From Acrocarpospora corrugata (GTDB lineage: Bacteria; Actinomycetota; Actinomycetes; Streptosporangiales; Streptosporangiaceae): 62,489 nt of DNA. Below, piece after piece: positions 6,497 to 14,994 of this stretch. The stretch is taken from the NCBI RefSeq assembly GCF_009687845.1, contig NZ_BLAD01000086.1:1-62489 (forward strand), read 5' to 3'. Both the position numbers and the translations under genes were made by a program. The notes under the pieces are model-generated. The model did not search any database and was not told the origin of the DNA. It saw nothing but the letters and a program-made list of their open reading frames with translations. Position 1 is the first letter of the stretch. Each line of letters begins with the position of its first letter.

Positions 6497-7627
6497 GACA
6501 TCTCCCCCTGAATGGGGAGCTCAGCGCGAACCCGCCAGCCATGCCGGTACGGCCCTGCCTCGAATGTCCCTCCGACGAGCGCGACGCGTTCCCGCATCCC
6601 GACCAGCCCCGCGCCCGCCCCCGGCAGCGCCGGCGGCTGATCGCCAACCGGATTGTCGATGGTTACTCTGACCGCATTCGCCAGGTAGTCGACGGCGATG
6701 GCGGCAGCGGTCGTTCCGTGCTTGAGGGCATTCGTCAGGGATTCCTGAAGGATCCGATAGGCGGCGAGATCGACAGCGGCAGGCAGATCGTACGGCGACC
6801 CGCTGATCGCAAGAGTGGCCTGAAGCCCTGATCGTTCGACGAGGTCCCCTGCGTCAGCAAGCCTGCGCCGGGTCGGTTCGTCCTCATCTGTCGTCTCAGC
6901 CCGAAGCAGCCCGATCATGGTGCGCATCTCCGCCATGCCCTGAACGCTGTTCTCCCGGATCGATTCCACGATCGCCTGTACGGCCTGTGGCTCCAGATCC
7001 GACCGAGAAAGCACTCCCGCGGACTGGATGGCGATCGCACTGAAGTGGTTGGTGACCAGATCATGGAGCTCCCTGGCCATCCGCGTACGCTCAGCGGTGA
7101 TCGCCGTCCGGCGGTCGAGCTCAGCCAGCCGCGCGATCTGCTCCGCCCTGGCGCGCTCGGCCTCGGCCTGGTCCCGGTGCTGCCGGACGATGACCGCCGT
7201 GATCACCGGAATGATTCCGACGAGCGCGGCCTGGACCCCCACCGGCAGGATCGCCCGCCAATCCCCAACGACATATCCGGCAGCAGCGCCGATAACAAGG
7301 GTGCCCACCGGGGGTTATCCGGAGCAGGGCACGAGTCAGCGGCGCAGGGCCGTACAGGGCGGCGGCATAGATGTTGTCGGTAAATATCAGGACCGTGCCC
7401 AGCGAGGGACCAAGCAGGACGTCCCCCAACAAGCCAATCGTTCCCAGGACGAGGGTGAGGATCGGCGCACGCCTGCGGATGGCGACCCCGACGCAAGTGA
7501 TCGCGAGCGGCGCAATGAGCAGGATGGGCGGAGTTGCCCGAGGGATGTACACGCCCGCGGCGAGCAGGACCAGGCCGCCGACGAAGAGCACGCCGGCCAT
7601 CCAGGTGTCCTGCCGACCGGGAGCCAT
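6493..7627 (-). pseudogene. NarL-type sensor histidine kinase, frameshifted
   Basis: The N-terminal part (from ATG 7627) holds several membrane helices and stays open past LYGPAPLTRALLRI. The rest continues in another frame from VGTLVIGAAAGYVVGDW, with the HisKA_3 phospho-histidine in ARELHDLVTNHF and a C-terminal ATPase domain (LTNALKHG N-box, GLVGMRERV G-box). The switch is at a run of five C (minus strand) near 7310-7314, where one extra base explains it. The downstream fragment alone could start at 7308 but would lose half the membrane domain. Its partner regulator is also frameshifted. Confidence 0.8.
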
Positions 7628-7737
7628 GCCCCCATCTCATCATCCGGCGTACATCGAAGGATGTATCCCGGTTCGTTCCCGCTGACGAGGAATGCGAGGC
7701 GTCCGGCATCGACGATGGGATCAAGGAGGTGTTCGGC

Positions 7738-8013
7738 GTGCTGGCACTGATCATCGCGTGCGAGATCGGCTTCTGGGTGTTCCTCGGGCTCGGCTTGGCG
7801 GCCAGGTACGGCCTGCGGCTGCCGCGCGTGAGCGCCATCCTGCTGCTGTGCGTGCCACTGATCGACGTGGTGCTACTGGTGGCAGCCGTGATCGACATGC
7901 GTTCCGGCGCTGCGGCGACCTGGCAACACGGTCTCGCCGCGGCGTACATCGCGTATTCCGTGCTCGGCGCCCTGAGAGTCCCACTGATCGCCGCGATCTG
8001 GCACACCCTGTGA
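7738..8013 (+). CDS. Small membrane protein, conserved in actinomycetes
   Basis: A 91-residue protein beginning at GTG 7738, chosen because AAGGAGG lies 8 bp upstream (7723-7729). It has about three hydrophobic helices: ALIIACEIGFWVFLGLGLA, SAILLLCVPLIDVVLLVAAVID and the C-terminal AAYIAYSVLGA. Similar short membrane proteins of unknown role are common in actinomycetes; from memory they usually continue further, so the C-terminus may be altered. It diverges from the histidine kinase gene across 110 bp. Confidence 0.65.
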   Translation: MLALIIACEIGFWVFLGLGLAARYGLRLPRVSAILLLCVPLIDVVLLVAAVIDMRSGAAATWQHGLAAAYIAYSVLGALRVPLIAAIWHTL

Positions 8014-8035
8014 CCGAAGAAGGAAAAGGACCAGG

Positions 8036-8563
8036 TCACGACGGAGTGAGCTCGGTAGGCAGGTACGCGTGAACCCGCCAGCCCCCCCGATAAGGCCCCG
8101 ACTGCACCGTCCCGCCCAACGGAGTCGCCCGCTCGCGCATCCGCTTCACCCCAGAATGTCGCGTCGGCTTCCCCCCAACCGGGCTGTCCACAGTGAGCGT
8201 GATCGCGCCCACCTGATAGCTGATGGTCACCGTCGCCGCGTTCGTCCTGTGCTCCAGCGCATTGGTCAGTGCCTCCTGAACAATGCGATACCCGGCCAGA
8301 TCCACACTGCGCGGCAACTTCCTCGGCGCCCCCGACACATGCAGCCGCGCCGCCAACCCCAACTGCCGCGACCGCTGAAGCAAGATCACCGCATCATCGA
8401 GCCCACGCCCATCGGCTCCCAGCGCCCCCTCGACCTGCTCGGCCAGCATGCGCTCGTTCTCGATGTCCACCTTCCGCCGCCGTACGGACTGCATGACGAT
8501 CAGCACCACGAGAAGACACGCGGCCGTCACGACGATGCCTAGGTTCATCAGCATCAGCCCCAT
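8036..8563 (-). CDS. Histidine-kinase-like ATPase without His box
   Basis: A 175-residue protein with one N-terminal membrane helix and a C-terminal HATPase_c domain (SVDLAGYRIVQEALTNALEH, about 90-110; RGGWRVHAYLP at the end). It closely resembles the ATPase half of the nearby kinase at 6493-7627 (compare YRILQESLTNALKH and RHGWRVRAELP). The dimerisation/phospho-acceptor helix with its histidine is missing, so it cannot autophosphorylate in the usual way. Most likely a decayed duplicate; a role as a stand-alone ATPase is less likely. Confidence 0.65.
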   Translation of the reverse strand: MGLMLMNLGIVVTAACLLVVLIVMQSVRRRKVDIENERMLAEQVEGALGADGRGLDDAVILLQRSRQLGLAARLHVSGAPRKLPRSVDLAGYRIVQEALTNALEHRTNAATVTISYQVGAITLTVDSPVGGKPTRHSGVKRMRERATPLGGTVQSGPYRGGWRVHAYLPTELTPS

Positions 8564-9066
8564 CTGGTGAGGTATAGGCGGATATATCCCTTTTTATGGC
8601 CCTCGCGATTGCGCTCCACGCCCACAGCCAGAGAACTTTGACCCTTCTTGGCAGGGGGCACGAACCCTCATCCCCCACCCGCCCCACCCCCAAAGCCAAG
8701 GAATGACCACAACCCTCGACGCCCCTGGCACCCTCGACTCCGTCATGCCCTGAAAATCCGGGGCATCCGCGGCAGATTCGAACGAGCGCTACGCTATGAT
8801 CGGCGACCCGCTCGCCCCCACCCCGAACCACGAGAGTGGTCGCATCCCCAAGCCACCCGTGATCACCTCTCGACGACATGCCGGATGCAGGCCCACGACT
8901 CCGCCCCAGCCGGCCCTTCCCCTGATCAACCCCCAGCCGTCGATCTCCAAGAAGATCCACAACCTGACGCCAGGACGGCGTGGCCCACGGGATAATTGGC
9001 TCGATCAGCCATGTCCGGCTGGTACAGTTGGATCCGTTGCCAGCGACAAGTCACGGCAACAAACAA
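8564..9066. other. About 500 bp without a supported gene
   Basis: Only overlapping GC-driven frames are present, none with a recognisable domain. A 16-codon ATG frame at about 8702 follows an AGGA-like sequence but has no other support. The last part should contain the tRNA-Arg promoter. Confidence 0.4.
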
Positions 9067-9139
9067 GCGGCCGTAGCTCAATGGATAGAGCATCTGACTA
9101 CGGATCAGAAGGTTGGGGGTTCGAGTCCTCCCGGCCGCG
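9067..9139 (+). tRNA. tRNA-Arg(ACG), integration site
   Basis: A canonical cloverleaf: acceptor GCGGCCG/CGGCCGC, D stem GCTC/GAGC with AATGGATA loop, and anticodon stem TCTGA/TCAGA with loop CTACGGA (anticodon ACG). The T stem is GGGGG/CCTCC with loop TTCGAGT. The discriminator is G, with no encoded CCA. Its 3' 44 bp recur at 14995-15038, which marks this gene as the attachment site of an integrated element. The element restores the tRNA 3' end, so the gene stays intact. Confidence 0.95.
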
Positions 9140-9141
9140 CA
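9098..9141 (+). repeat. attL: 44-bp tRNA 3'-end core
   Basis: The segment runs from the anticodon loop of tRNA-Arg through its 3' end and two further bases. It is identical to 14995-15038. The bases just outside differ (A before and A after here; C before and G after there), which fixes the repeat length. Confidence 0.9.
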
Positions 9142-9147
9142 AGGCAG

Positions 9148-9178
9148 AGCCCAGGTCATCACTGCGATGACCTGGGCT
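9148..9178 (+). terminator. Strong terminator after tRNA-Arg
   Basis: AGCCCAGGTCATC (9148-9160) pairs over 13 bp with GATGACCTGGGCT (9166-9178), with loop ACTGC and then TTCTTC. It lies on the element side of attL, so the incoming element supplied a new terminator for the tRNA. Confidence 0.85.
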
Positions 9179-9331
9179 TTCTTCATTCCGAAGATCCTCC
9201 CCGTGCCCGGCGGTGTTCGGAGATGATCTAGCGTAGTCGGCTGATCATTCCCAATGTGTTCCCACGCTGTCGGGCGCAGACTGGCCGTCGACGAGTCCCG
9301 TCTCCCGTGGTGCGGGGCCGCCCGCGGAGGG

Positions 9332-10552
9332 TCATGGCGAGCCTGTAGTCCCCGCCTCTGGAGAGCGCGAGAACTCGCCATACAGGGCGCTGTCGATGCG
9401 GCGCATGGCGATCTGGTCGTGACCGACGAGGCACTTCTCGTATGTCCGGTGGAGAACTTCCACGCTGTTGCCCGCCCACTCGGCAACCTGTTTCGGGGAA
9501 ACGCCAGCGTTGAGCCATGTGGACAAGCAGGCATGGCGTAGGTCGTAAGGGCGCCGGGCGATTGGAGAAGCAGCATCTTCAGTGCTTAGCGCCTCTACTC
9601 GTGCCTTAGCCCAGATTTGCTTGATGGTGCTGGTCGAAAGCATGCCCCCGAACCGCCCACGAAAGATCAGGCCGTCAGGTCCCGCCCCGTGTTCCTTGAG
9701 GTGGTTACGCAGAATGGCAACCAACTCGGGAGGACAGGGTACGGGGCGTCCGTGGCCCTGGGGCCGGTGCTTGAGGCCGCGTAGGTCGCGCTGCTCGCCG
9801 GTGCCTGTCCATTCCTTCCCCGCGTCCGGTGCGGCTTGGGTGAGATAGAGCTCCCCCCAGGCGTCGTCGGTATCGGGCAAGGTGAGGTCCCCTTCTTTCA
9901 GGTTGACCGCTTCCTCGGGGCGAAGGCCAGCGAAATAGAGGCCAGCGAAATAGAGGCCAGCGAAATAGAGGGTTGCGAAGAACGGCATCAGCAATGGGCC
10001 GCTGGGCTTCTGGGCCTCCACCGCGCCGAGTAGTCGTCGGGCCTGTTCGGGGTTGACGACTGACTTGCGGTCCACGTGATGGGTCGGCGTGGACACTTTC
10101 CATTTCAAGCTCGGAATGGGGTTGGTATCGAGGAGGCCGAGTTCGACGGCGTGGGTCAGCGCGTTGGAGAGGATGACGCGATGCCACCGGTTGGTGCTGG
10201 CGGCGACGCGCATACCGTCGAGCCGGGTAGTCGCGGCGTTCATCAACTTACGTGTCACGGTTGCATCGGAGAGCGCGGATACGGGTCGGCTGTGGCGTGA
10301 GACCCATCGAAGGATCTCTTCCACCTCGGCCGGAGCGGAGTCACGTTCTCTGGTGTTGAATCCCCACCGTCGAAGTGCGGTCCTCACCGCCTTGTCGTCA
10401 TGAGGGCAGTTCTTGTCGAGCATGGCTTTGGATGCCATGGACAAGGCGTAGGCGATACCGGCCCGGTGTTTGCTCCTGCGGTCATGTAAGAGTCCGCGCC
10501 GGATCGGTCCTAGGGCGATGAAGCGCGTGCTACCAGGGTCTATACCTGGCAT
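9332..10552 (-). CDS. int: Tyrosine-type site-specific integrase
   Basis: A 406-residue phage-type integrase. The N-terminal core-binding region runs to about 130. The catalytic domain includes the first Arg in GLRPEEAVNL, the DLRHACLSTWL box with the second Arg, the WAG position and the nucleophile Tyr in HRTYEKCL. Directly before the first catalytic Arg, the segment LYFAG occurs three times (about residues 195-209) because of a tandem 15-bp DNA repeat; related integrases have it once. This lengthens a core helix by 10 residues and may inactivate the enzyme. The gene points toward the tRNA attachment site, as in tRNA-integrating elements. Confidence 0.9.
   Translation of the reverse strand: MPGIDPGSTRFIALGPIRRGLLHDRRSKHRAGIAYALSMASKAMLDKNCPHDDKAVRTALRRWGFNTRERDSAPAEVEEILRWVSRHSRPVSALSDATVTRKLMNAATTRLDGMRVAASTNRWHRVILSNALTHAVELGLLDTNPIPSLKWKVSTPTHHVDRKSVVNPEQARRLLGAVEAQKPSGPLLMPFFATLYFAGLYFAGLYFAGLRPEEAVNLKEGDLTLPDTDDAWGELYLTQAAPDAGKEWTGTGEQRDLRGLKHRPQGHGRPVPCPPELVAILRNHLKEHGAGPDGLIFRGRFGGMLSTSTIKQIWAKARVEALSTEDAASPIARRPYDLRHACLSTWLNAGVSPKQVAEWAGNSVEVLHRTYEKCLVGHDQIAMRRIDSALYGEFSRSPEAGTTGSP
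9926..9970 (+). repeat. Three perfect 15-bp tandem copies inside int
   Basis: The unit GCCAGCGAAATAGAG occurs three times without mismatch (9926-9940, 9941-9955, 9956-9970). In the integrase frame it encodes LYFAG repeated. Perfect identity suggests recent slipped-strand expansion. Confidence 0.95.
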
Positions 10553-10685
10553 ATACCGACGTGTCCGATACTCAACCCGGCGCCACGATCTTCGGTTTTA
10601 CCGGGGCGCCGCAGACCAACAGTGGTCCGGGGATGCGACTAAAGACCGCATTATCACCCCAGAAGACCCTCTATGGAGGAAACAC

Positions 10686-11057
10686 ATGCGAAAGCAAACC
10701 AAAGCGCTGCTCATCGGGGCGACCACGTGCGCTGTGCTGTTCGCCGCGGCACCGGCCGAAGCCGCGTCGTCCACGTGCCATCTGGGAACCTTCAACACCA
10801 GCTGTACGAGCGGCATCATCAACGCCTACCCGGGAGGCAACTGGGTCGACATCCACATCACCTCTTACACCGCTAACACGGTGAAGTACCAGGTCGTGGA
10901 CGTGGACACCGGGGTTACCGTGGCGTCAGGACAGACGTCGGGCGGGAATGGTGTCAATCGGACTATCGGGGGACTGGTCGGCCGCTATCGGCTGAAGATG
11001 CAGAAGCAAATACTCGGGGCCGGCGCCGACGGCGTGATCGAGAACGAGTTGCCATAA
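10686..11057 (+). CDS. Small secreted protein of unknown function
   Basis: A 123-residue protein with a clear Sec signal peptide (KQTKALLIGATTCAVLFAAA, cleavage likely after AEAA about residue 27). The mature part of about 96 residues starts SSTCHLGTFNTSCTSG and is rich in Thr, Val and Gly, suggesting a beta-rich fold with one disulfide. ATG 10686 follows GGAGGAAAC. It diverges from the integrase and is cargo of the element. No family recognised. Confidence 0.75.
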   Translation: MRKQTKALLIGATTCAVLFAAAPAEAASSTCHLGTFNTSCTSGIINAYPGGNWVDIHITSYTANTVKYQVVDVDTGVTVASGQTSGGNGVNRTIGGLVGRYRLKMQKQILGAGADGVIENELP

Positions 11058-11182
11058 CGTCGATCCCAGATGACACCCGTCGTCTGACGATTCGTTCTTT
11101 CGGCGTGATGCAACTCGGACAGTAAGGATATCCTCGGCGATATCGACACACTGGTGTAGACATATGGACGCACCGAAACGCG

Positions 11183-11233
11183 GGTTCGTCCGGAGGGGGC
11201 CGCTGCCTAAAGCGGATCTTTACCGGACGAACC
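11183..11233. repeat. Nested inverted repeat
   Basis: GGTTCGTCCGG (11183-11193) pairs perfectly over 11 bp with CCGGACGAACC (11223-11233). Inside, CCGCT and AGCGG (11200-11204/11211-11215) form a second stem. It lies 125 bp after the secreted-protein gene with no gene around it. It may be a structured RNA, an attenuator or an old insertion end. Confidence 0.55.
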
Positions 11234-11572
11234 TGCGGGTTCGGGGGTGGTGAGCGGTACGGACGAGGCTCGGCTAAAGGGCTTGGTCCGCACCGCGGCC
11301 GTGATGTCGGTTCCTACCGTCAGGTTCTCCGGGGGGCGGCACCGAGCCCGGAGAGCAACAGTGAAAGGCCCACAGGCGCGGCTCCCGGCGTCCGACCAAG
11401 CACGGCCTCAACGACCAGGGGCACCTGGCCCGGTGTCGAGCACCAGGCCGACCACGTGTTCACGGACGTACTCCAAGCTGTCGAGATCTTGCAGTAAAGG
11501 GAACGAGGGCGGCGGCTCGCCGTGACAGCAACGTCGGCGTTCGACCCGCCCCTGACCACATCACCTGAACAG

Positions 11573-11611
11573 CCAAAACGCCCCGAGCATCCGTGCTTCG
11601 GGGCGTTTTGG
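11573..11611. terminator. Strong bidirectional terminator
   Basis: CCAAAACGCCCCGA (11573-11586) pairs with TCGGGGCGTTTTGG (11598-11611) over 14 bp, with A-rich and T-rich outer strands, so it can act in both directions. No intact gene now ends here. The 340 bp before it (11234-11572) hold no supported gene. Confidence 0.8.
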
Positions 11612-11715
11612 TCTCCAGTGGCAGCAACGTCCTAAGGACCTTCGTCATGCATCTCCTGGGCGATCGCGACGCCGGTTCCAAAGTGAATGCGTAGGTCAAG
11701 GGTTCAATTGCCTTA

Positions 11716-11829
11716 GCCCGCCTGGAAGCGCAGATCGCTCTTCCCGCGCTGTTCGACCGCTTCCCCAGCCTCGCCCTCGCCGAGCCCGCAGGCCAGCTCC
11801 GACCGCTTGAGTCCTTCATCTCCAATGGC
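11716..11829 (+). pseudogene. Cytochrome P450 C-terminal fragment
   Basis: On the plus strand the frame reads ARLEAQIALPALFDRFPSLA and then LAEPAGQLRPLESFISNG. This is the segment that follows the heme-cysteine loop in actinomycete P450s. The heme-binding part and everything before it are absent. It is a short relic of a lost biosynthetic or catabolic gene. Confidence 0.7.
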
Positions 11830-11833
11830 ACCG

Positions 11834-12191
11834 CGCCAATGCGCTCCAGGACGCTGTCGCGCCCCTCTTGAAGTGCTGCTTCGTCGGCCTTAGAGAGCCC
11901 TCGCAAGCCGAACAGCTTGTCGTAGGAGAAGTGAGAGTGGGTGCCCTCTTCGTCGTCCAAGACGACTAGGATGTTGGGGAATTCGGTGCCTTTCACGCCC
12001 TGCTGGGTGGAGTACGACGACTCATCGCCTACATAGTTGAAGTAGCCGGGTAGTTCGTGGATGTCGCAAGCCATGAAGGCACTGAGCGCCTGCCCATCAT
12101 TGTCGGGGACGAGGGTGCTGCCATAGTTGCTGCTGGCGGCCAGATGATCAACCCACCGCTTGTCCAATTCGACGAGGCCGTAGTTCGACAC
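11834..12191 (-). pseudogene. Truncated gene of unknown function
   Basis: From GTG 12191 about 119 residues look like genuine protein (SNYGLVELDKRWVDHLAASS; later YDKLFGLRGLSKADEAALQE). The open frame continues to 11460 but from about 11834 on it runs antisense to the P450 relic, so the original C-terminus is lost. Its start follows directly the stop of the upstream chimeric frame (12195), indicating a former operon. I do not recognise the family. Confidence 0.5.
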
Positions 12192-12194
12192 GAT

Positions 12195-12640
12195 TCACAG
12201 GGCTTTCCCGACCGATCCTGGACCTCCTTTGGTTATGACGCTTGCAAGCTCGATGAGGCCTTGCTTGAGCGAGCTGAGGATGGTGGCCAGATTTTCGCTG
12301 GCACGGATGCCCTGGAGGAGGGGCGAGTGGGCGCGGAGCAGGGTCATGGCGTCGGATGAGTTTGCTCGGTTCTTACCGGAGTGGTACGGCCGGTCGGCGG
12401 CCACTCGGTCGATCGGGATGAGGGTCCCGTCCAGTACGACGAAGGCGTAGTCGGGGCGTTCGGCTGCCCATAATGCCTGGTCCAGGCTCGGGGAGCGACG
12501 GGCGAGCAGCGTGATCGCCTCGCGGACATAGCGCCAGGCGGTGGTCGTGCCCACGCCGAATCCGGCCTCCGCCTCGGTAGGGTTTCGCCTTTGCGCAGGT
12601 GGACCAGCACGAGCAGGGCCTGCCGGCCGGCGTTCCGCCT
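12195..12640 (-). pseudogene. IS5-type transposase fragment fused to gene remnant
   Basis: On the minus strand, frames [16 protein letters not shown] and [19 protein letters not shown], then [23 protein letters not shown], match the N-terminal half of IS5-family DDE transposases, with a frameshift near 12570. The first DDE aspartate is in LDGTLIP. After HSGKNR the transposase stops matching and the frame passes into an unrelated C-terminus (MTLLRAHSPLLQGIRASENL), the tail of a host gene truncated by insertion and deletion. Confidence 0.7.
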
Positions 12641-12705
12641 CGGACCGCTGCCGTCCCGCCGGCCTCGGTGACGATCGCGGCCACCACCTTGATCACCACG
12701 ACCCC

Positions 12706-12892
12706 GTCCGCCTCGTCGAGATACTGGGTGGCGAGTAGCACGGTCGTGCCGTCGGCGACGACGTCCCGGACGAGGTCCCAGACGTCACCGCGCGAGCGCG
12801 GGTCCAGCCCGGTGGTCGGCTCGTCCAGGAATAGCACGCGCGGGCGGCTTCACCAGGCCCTCGACTTGGATCGCGTGCGTCGTCGAATTCAT
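12706..12892 (-). pseudogene. ABC transporter ATPase with internal deletion
   Basis: The start region reads [15 protein letters not shown], a typical first strand of a DrrA-like drug-export ATPase. It then jumps, out of frame, to [20 protein letters not shown] (Walker B and D-loop) and [13 protein letters not shown] (H-loop region lost). About 120 residues including Walker A and the signature motif are missing. The 3' end is cut by the IS5-type sequence. Confidence 0.75.
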
Positions 12893-13055
12893 GCCGCCCA
12901 CGCTGCTATGGAGCACTGTTACGGCTCGCTCACGGCACTGACGCGGCTTCCCGGAACCCGGTAGCCGCGCTGTCCGGCAAACCAAGCGTCCGGGCAACCT
13001 TTTCGTGTCCTGGGGGCGTACAAACGGGTGACTGTCGCTTGAGGGGGGCTTGTTG

Positions 13056-13559
13056 ATGGCGGATCGATCGGAGTACGACGCGTTTGTCGCCGCCGCGTGG
13101 ACGCGGTTGCTCCGTACCGCCTACCTGCTGACCAGAGACTGGGGGGCAGCCGAGGACTTGGTGCAGACGGCGCTGTTGAAGACGTGGCTGGCCTGGCCGC
13201 GCATGGGCGACGAGCGGGAGGCGTACGTCCGCAAGATCATGGTGAATGTGCACGTGTCGTGGTGGCGGCGGCGGTGGAGATGGGCGGAGGTCACGACCGG
13301 ATCGCCGCCCGCCCGGACGCAGGAGGCCGACCGCATGGAGCAGGCCGACGAGCGGGAACTCCTCTGGCAGGCGCTGGGGCGGCTGCCCGTCCGGCAGCGA
13401 GCCGTCGTGGTGTTGCGCTACTTCGAGGACATGACCGAGGCCCAGGCCGCCCAGACGCTGGGGTGCAGTGTGGGGACGGTCAAGAGCCAGACCAGCAAGG
13501 CGCTGGCCAAACTGCGCGTAGACGACTCGTTCGCATCAACGTCCATGAGTTGGGGGTAG
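13056..13559 (+). CDS. SigE-type ECF sigma factor
   Basis: A 167-residue ECF sigma factor. Region 2 is about residues 8-70 (FVAAAWTRLLRTAYLLTRDW; DLVQTALLKTWLAW). Region 4 is about 105-155 (ALGRLPVRQRAVVVLRYFED; AAQTLGCSVGTVKSQTSKAL). ATG 13056 is chosen after GAGGGGGG. The membrane protein gene follows 4 bp after the stop, the usual pairing for this sigma group. It is one of few intact genes in the island. Confidence 0.9.
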   Translation: MADRSEYDAFVAAAWTRLLRTAYLLTRDWGAAEDLVQTALLKTWLAWPRMGDEREAYVRKIMVNVHVSWWRRRWRWAEVTTGSPPARTQEADRMEQADERELLWQALGRLPVRQRAVVVLRYFEDMTEAQAAQTLGCSVGTVKSQTSKALAKLRVDDSFASTSMSWG

Positions 13560-13563
13560 GCGC

Positions 13564-14565
13564 ATGCCCATCAACCGGCGAGATCTCCATGACCTTCTGG
13601 ACGAGCGCAGCCGTCACGCGTTCGAGCGCCCGATCCCGTGGGAGCCGCTGCGGGCACGGGTGCGTGCCGCCCGCCGTCGCCGTCTCGCCGTCGTCGCGGG
13701 CGTCGTGGCGGTCGTGGCGTCGGCGAGCATGCTGAGCTTGCGCGGGCCTGAGAAAGGCGACCAGACGATCACCGCGTCCGCCGGCGGCCCGATCCCGGCT
13801 CAGTTGGAGGAAGCGGACGGGACGGTCTACCGCAGGGTCGCCACGGCGACGCTCGACGCCTCGCGCGAGAAGACGGTGACGTTCGACGTGGAAGTGCGCG
13901 GCAGGCCGCTGGCCATTCTCCCGAATTGCCCGACGAAGTCGATGTTCATGATGCCGGACGTCACCGTACGGGTTCCGGGCGTCGCCACAGTGTTCACCCT
14001 GTCGCCTCTCCCGTTCCTGTCGGACGCGTGCGAAACGAACAGGCCGGTCGACGTGATGCCGCTCCCGGCCGGGACGCGACGGGCAAGGTTCACCGTCAAA
14101 GCGCCCAAGGGGTTCGAGGACGTGCGCCTGCAGAAGTGGCGGTTCGGCGTCTATGAATGGACGCCACCCGCCACGATGAAGGCTGCGTCGCCACCGGCCG
14201 AGCCACCTGCGGGCTTCGGGGGATACACCCTGATCACGAAGAAGAGCATCACCTGGCCGGCCGTACGCGAATTGACGGTCACCGTTCCGAACGAAGGCCG
14301 GTCGATGGCGTTCCTGACGTACTGCGGAGGCGACGTCGCCGGCCGCCTGGCTCAAGAGGTCCGGGTGAACGGCCGCCTGATCAAGAGTTCCATCGTCTGC
14401 TCCGCCTCGCCCGCCGATCGCGGGATCGTCTTCACCACCTTGGGCGGGCCGCGGCCGCGGAGCCAGAAGACGGTGACCATCCAGGTCCGGCTGGTGGCGA
14501 AGGTCCCCGACCACCAGCACCGTCCGGGGGCGCTGACAGTGGCCGTCTATGACGAGCCCGGGTGA
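13564..14565 (+). CDS. Sigma-linked single-pass membrane protein
   Basis: A 333-residue protein with a cytoplasmic N-terminus rich in Arg (about 1-40) and one membrane helix (LAVVAGVVAVVASASMLSL, about 41-60). A large exported domain with several Thr/Val-rich strands and Cys residues follows (NCPTKS, DACETN, TYCGG, IVCSAS). It lies 4 bp after the ECF sigma gene and is probably translated with it. By position it may act as the anti-sigma or sensor, but no ZAS or RskA motif is visible, so that is an inference. Confidence 0.75.
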   Translation: MPINRRDLHDLLDERSRHAFERPIPWEPLRARVRAARRRRLAVVAGVVAVVASASMLSLRGPEKGDQTITASAGGPIPAQLEEADGTVYRRVATATLDASREKTVTFDVEVRGRPLAILPNCPTKSMFMMPDVTVRVPGVATVFTLSPLPFLSDACETNRPVDVMPLPAGTRRARFTVKAPKGFEDVRLQKWRFGVYEWTPPATMKAASPPAEPPAGFGGYTLITKKSITWPAVRELTVTVPNEGRSMAFLTYCGGDVAGRLAQEVRVNGRLIKSSIVCSASPADRGIVFTTLGGPRPRSQKTVTIQVRLVAKVPDHQHRPGALTVAVYDEPG

Positions 14566-14994
14566 CGGCGCTTACGCGCGCTCCTGGTTACTTCGCACTC
14601 GGTGCACAGACCTGAGCGAGGGCCTCGTAGTCGTCTGCGGGCCTTCACGAATCGCACTGACCTGGCGGGAGTGTGGGATCCGAAGGTCCCTCCCCTGATT
14701 GCGACTGATCGTTTTCCGACGGGTCGTCGCGATCACGCGACGGGCGAAGGGTCAGATGATCAGGCTGAGTGCGGCCTCGCACCGGGCGGCCGGCGTCGAA
14801 CGGTGGCCGGGGGTCGTACTCGATCGCGAGCTGCACGGTGCGAGCCGTCTCCTCATGCGTCTCGGTCGGTTCACCCATGTCTATTGGCTGGGCCCCGGCA
14901 TGTTCCCAATGCATTCCCACAAGCACCACGGCAGGCTAGAAGCCGAGCTGTTTCTGCAGTTCAGAGGCATAGGCGCCGCCAATCGATGCTTTTC
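14566..14994. other. Island end without supported gene
   Basis: About 430 bp between the membrane-protein gene and attR. Frames here have no recognisable domain or ribosome binding site. Probably relic sequence at the element edge. Confidence 0.4.

Noticed and set aside
9926-9970. CRISPR-like repeat
   Set aside because: Three direct 15-bp copies without spacers inside a coding frame, with no cas genes. A tandem repeat.
11460-11833. C-terminal part of the minus frame starting at 12191
   Set aside because: Runs antisense to the P450 relic and changes composition. Treated as read-through after truncation.
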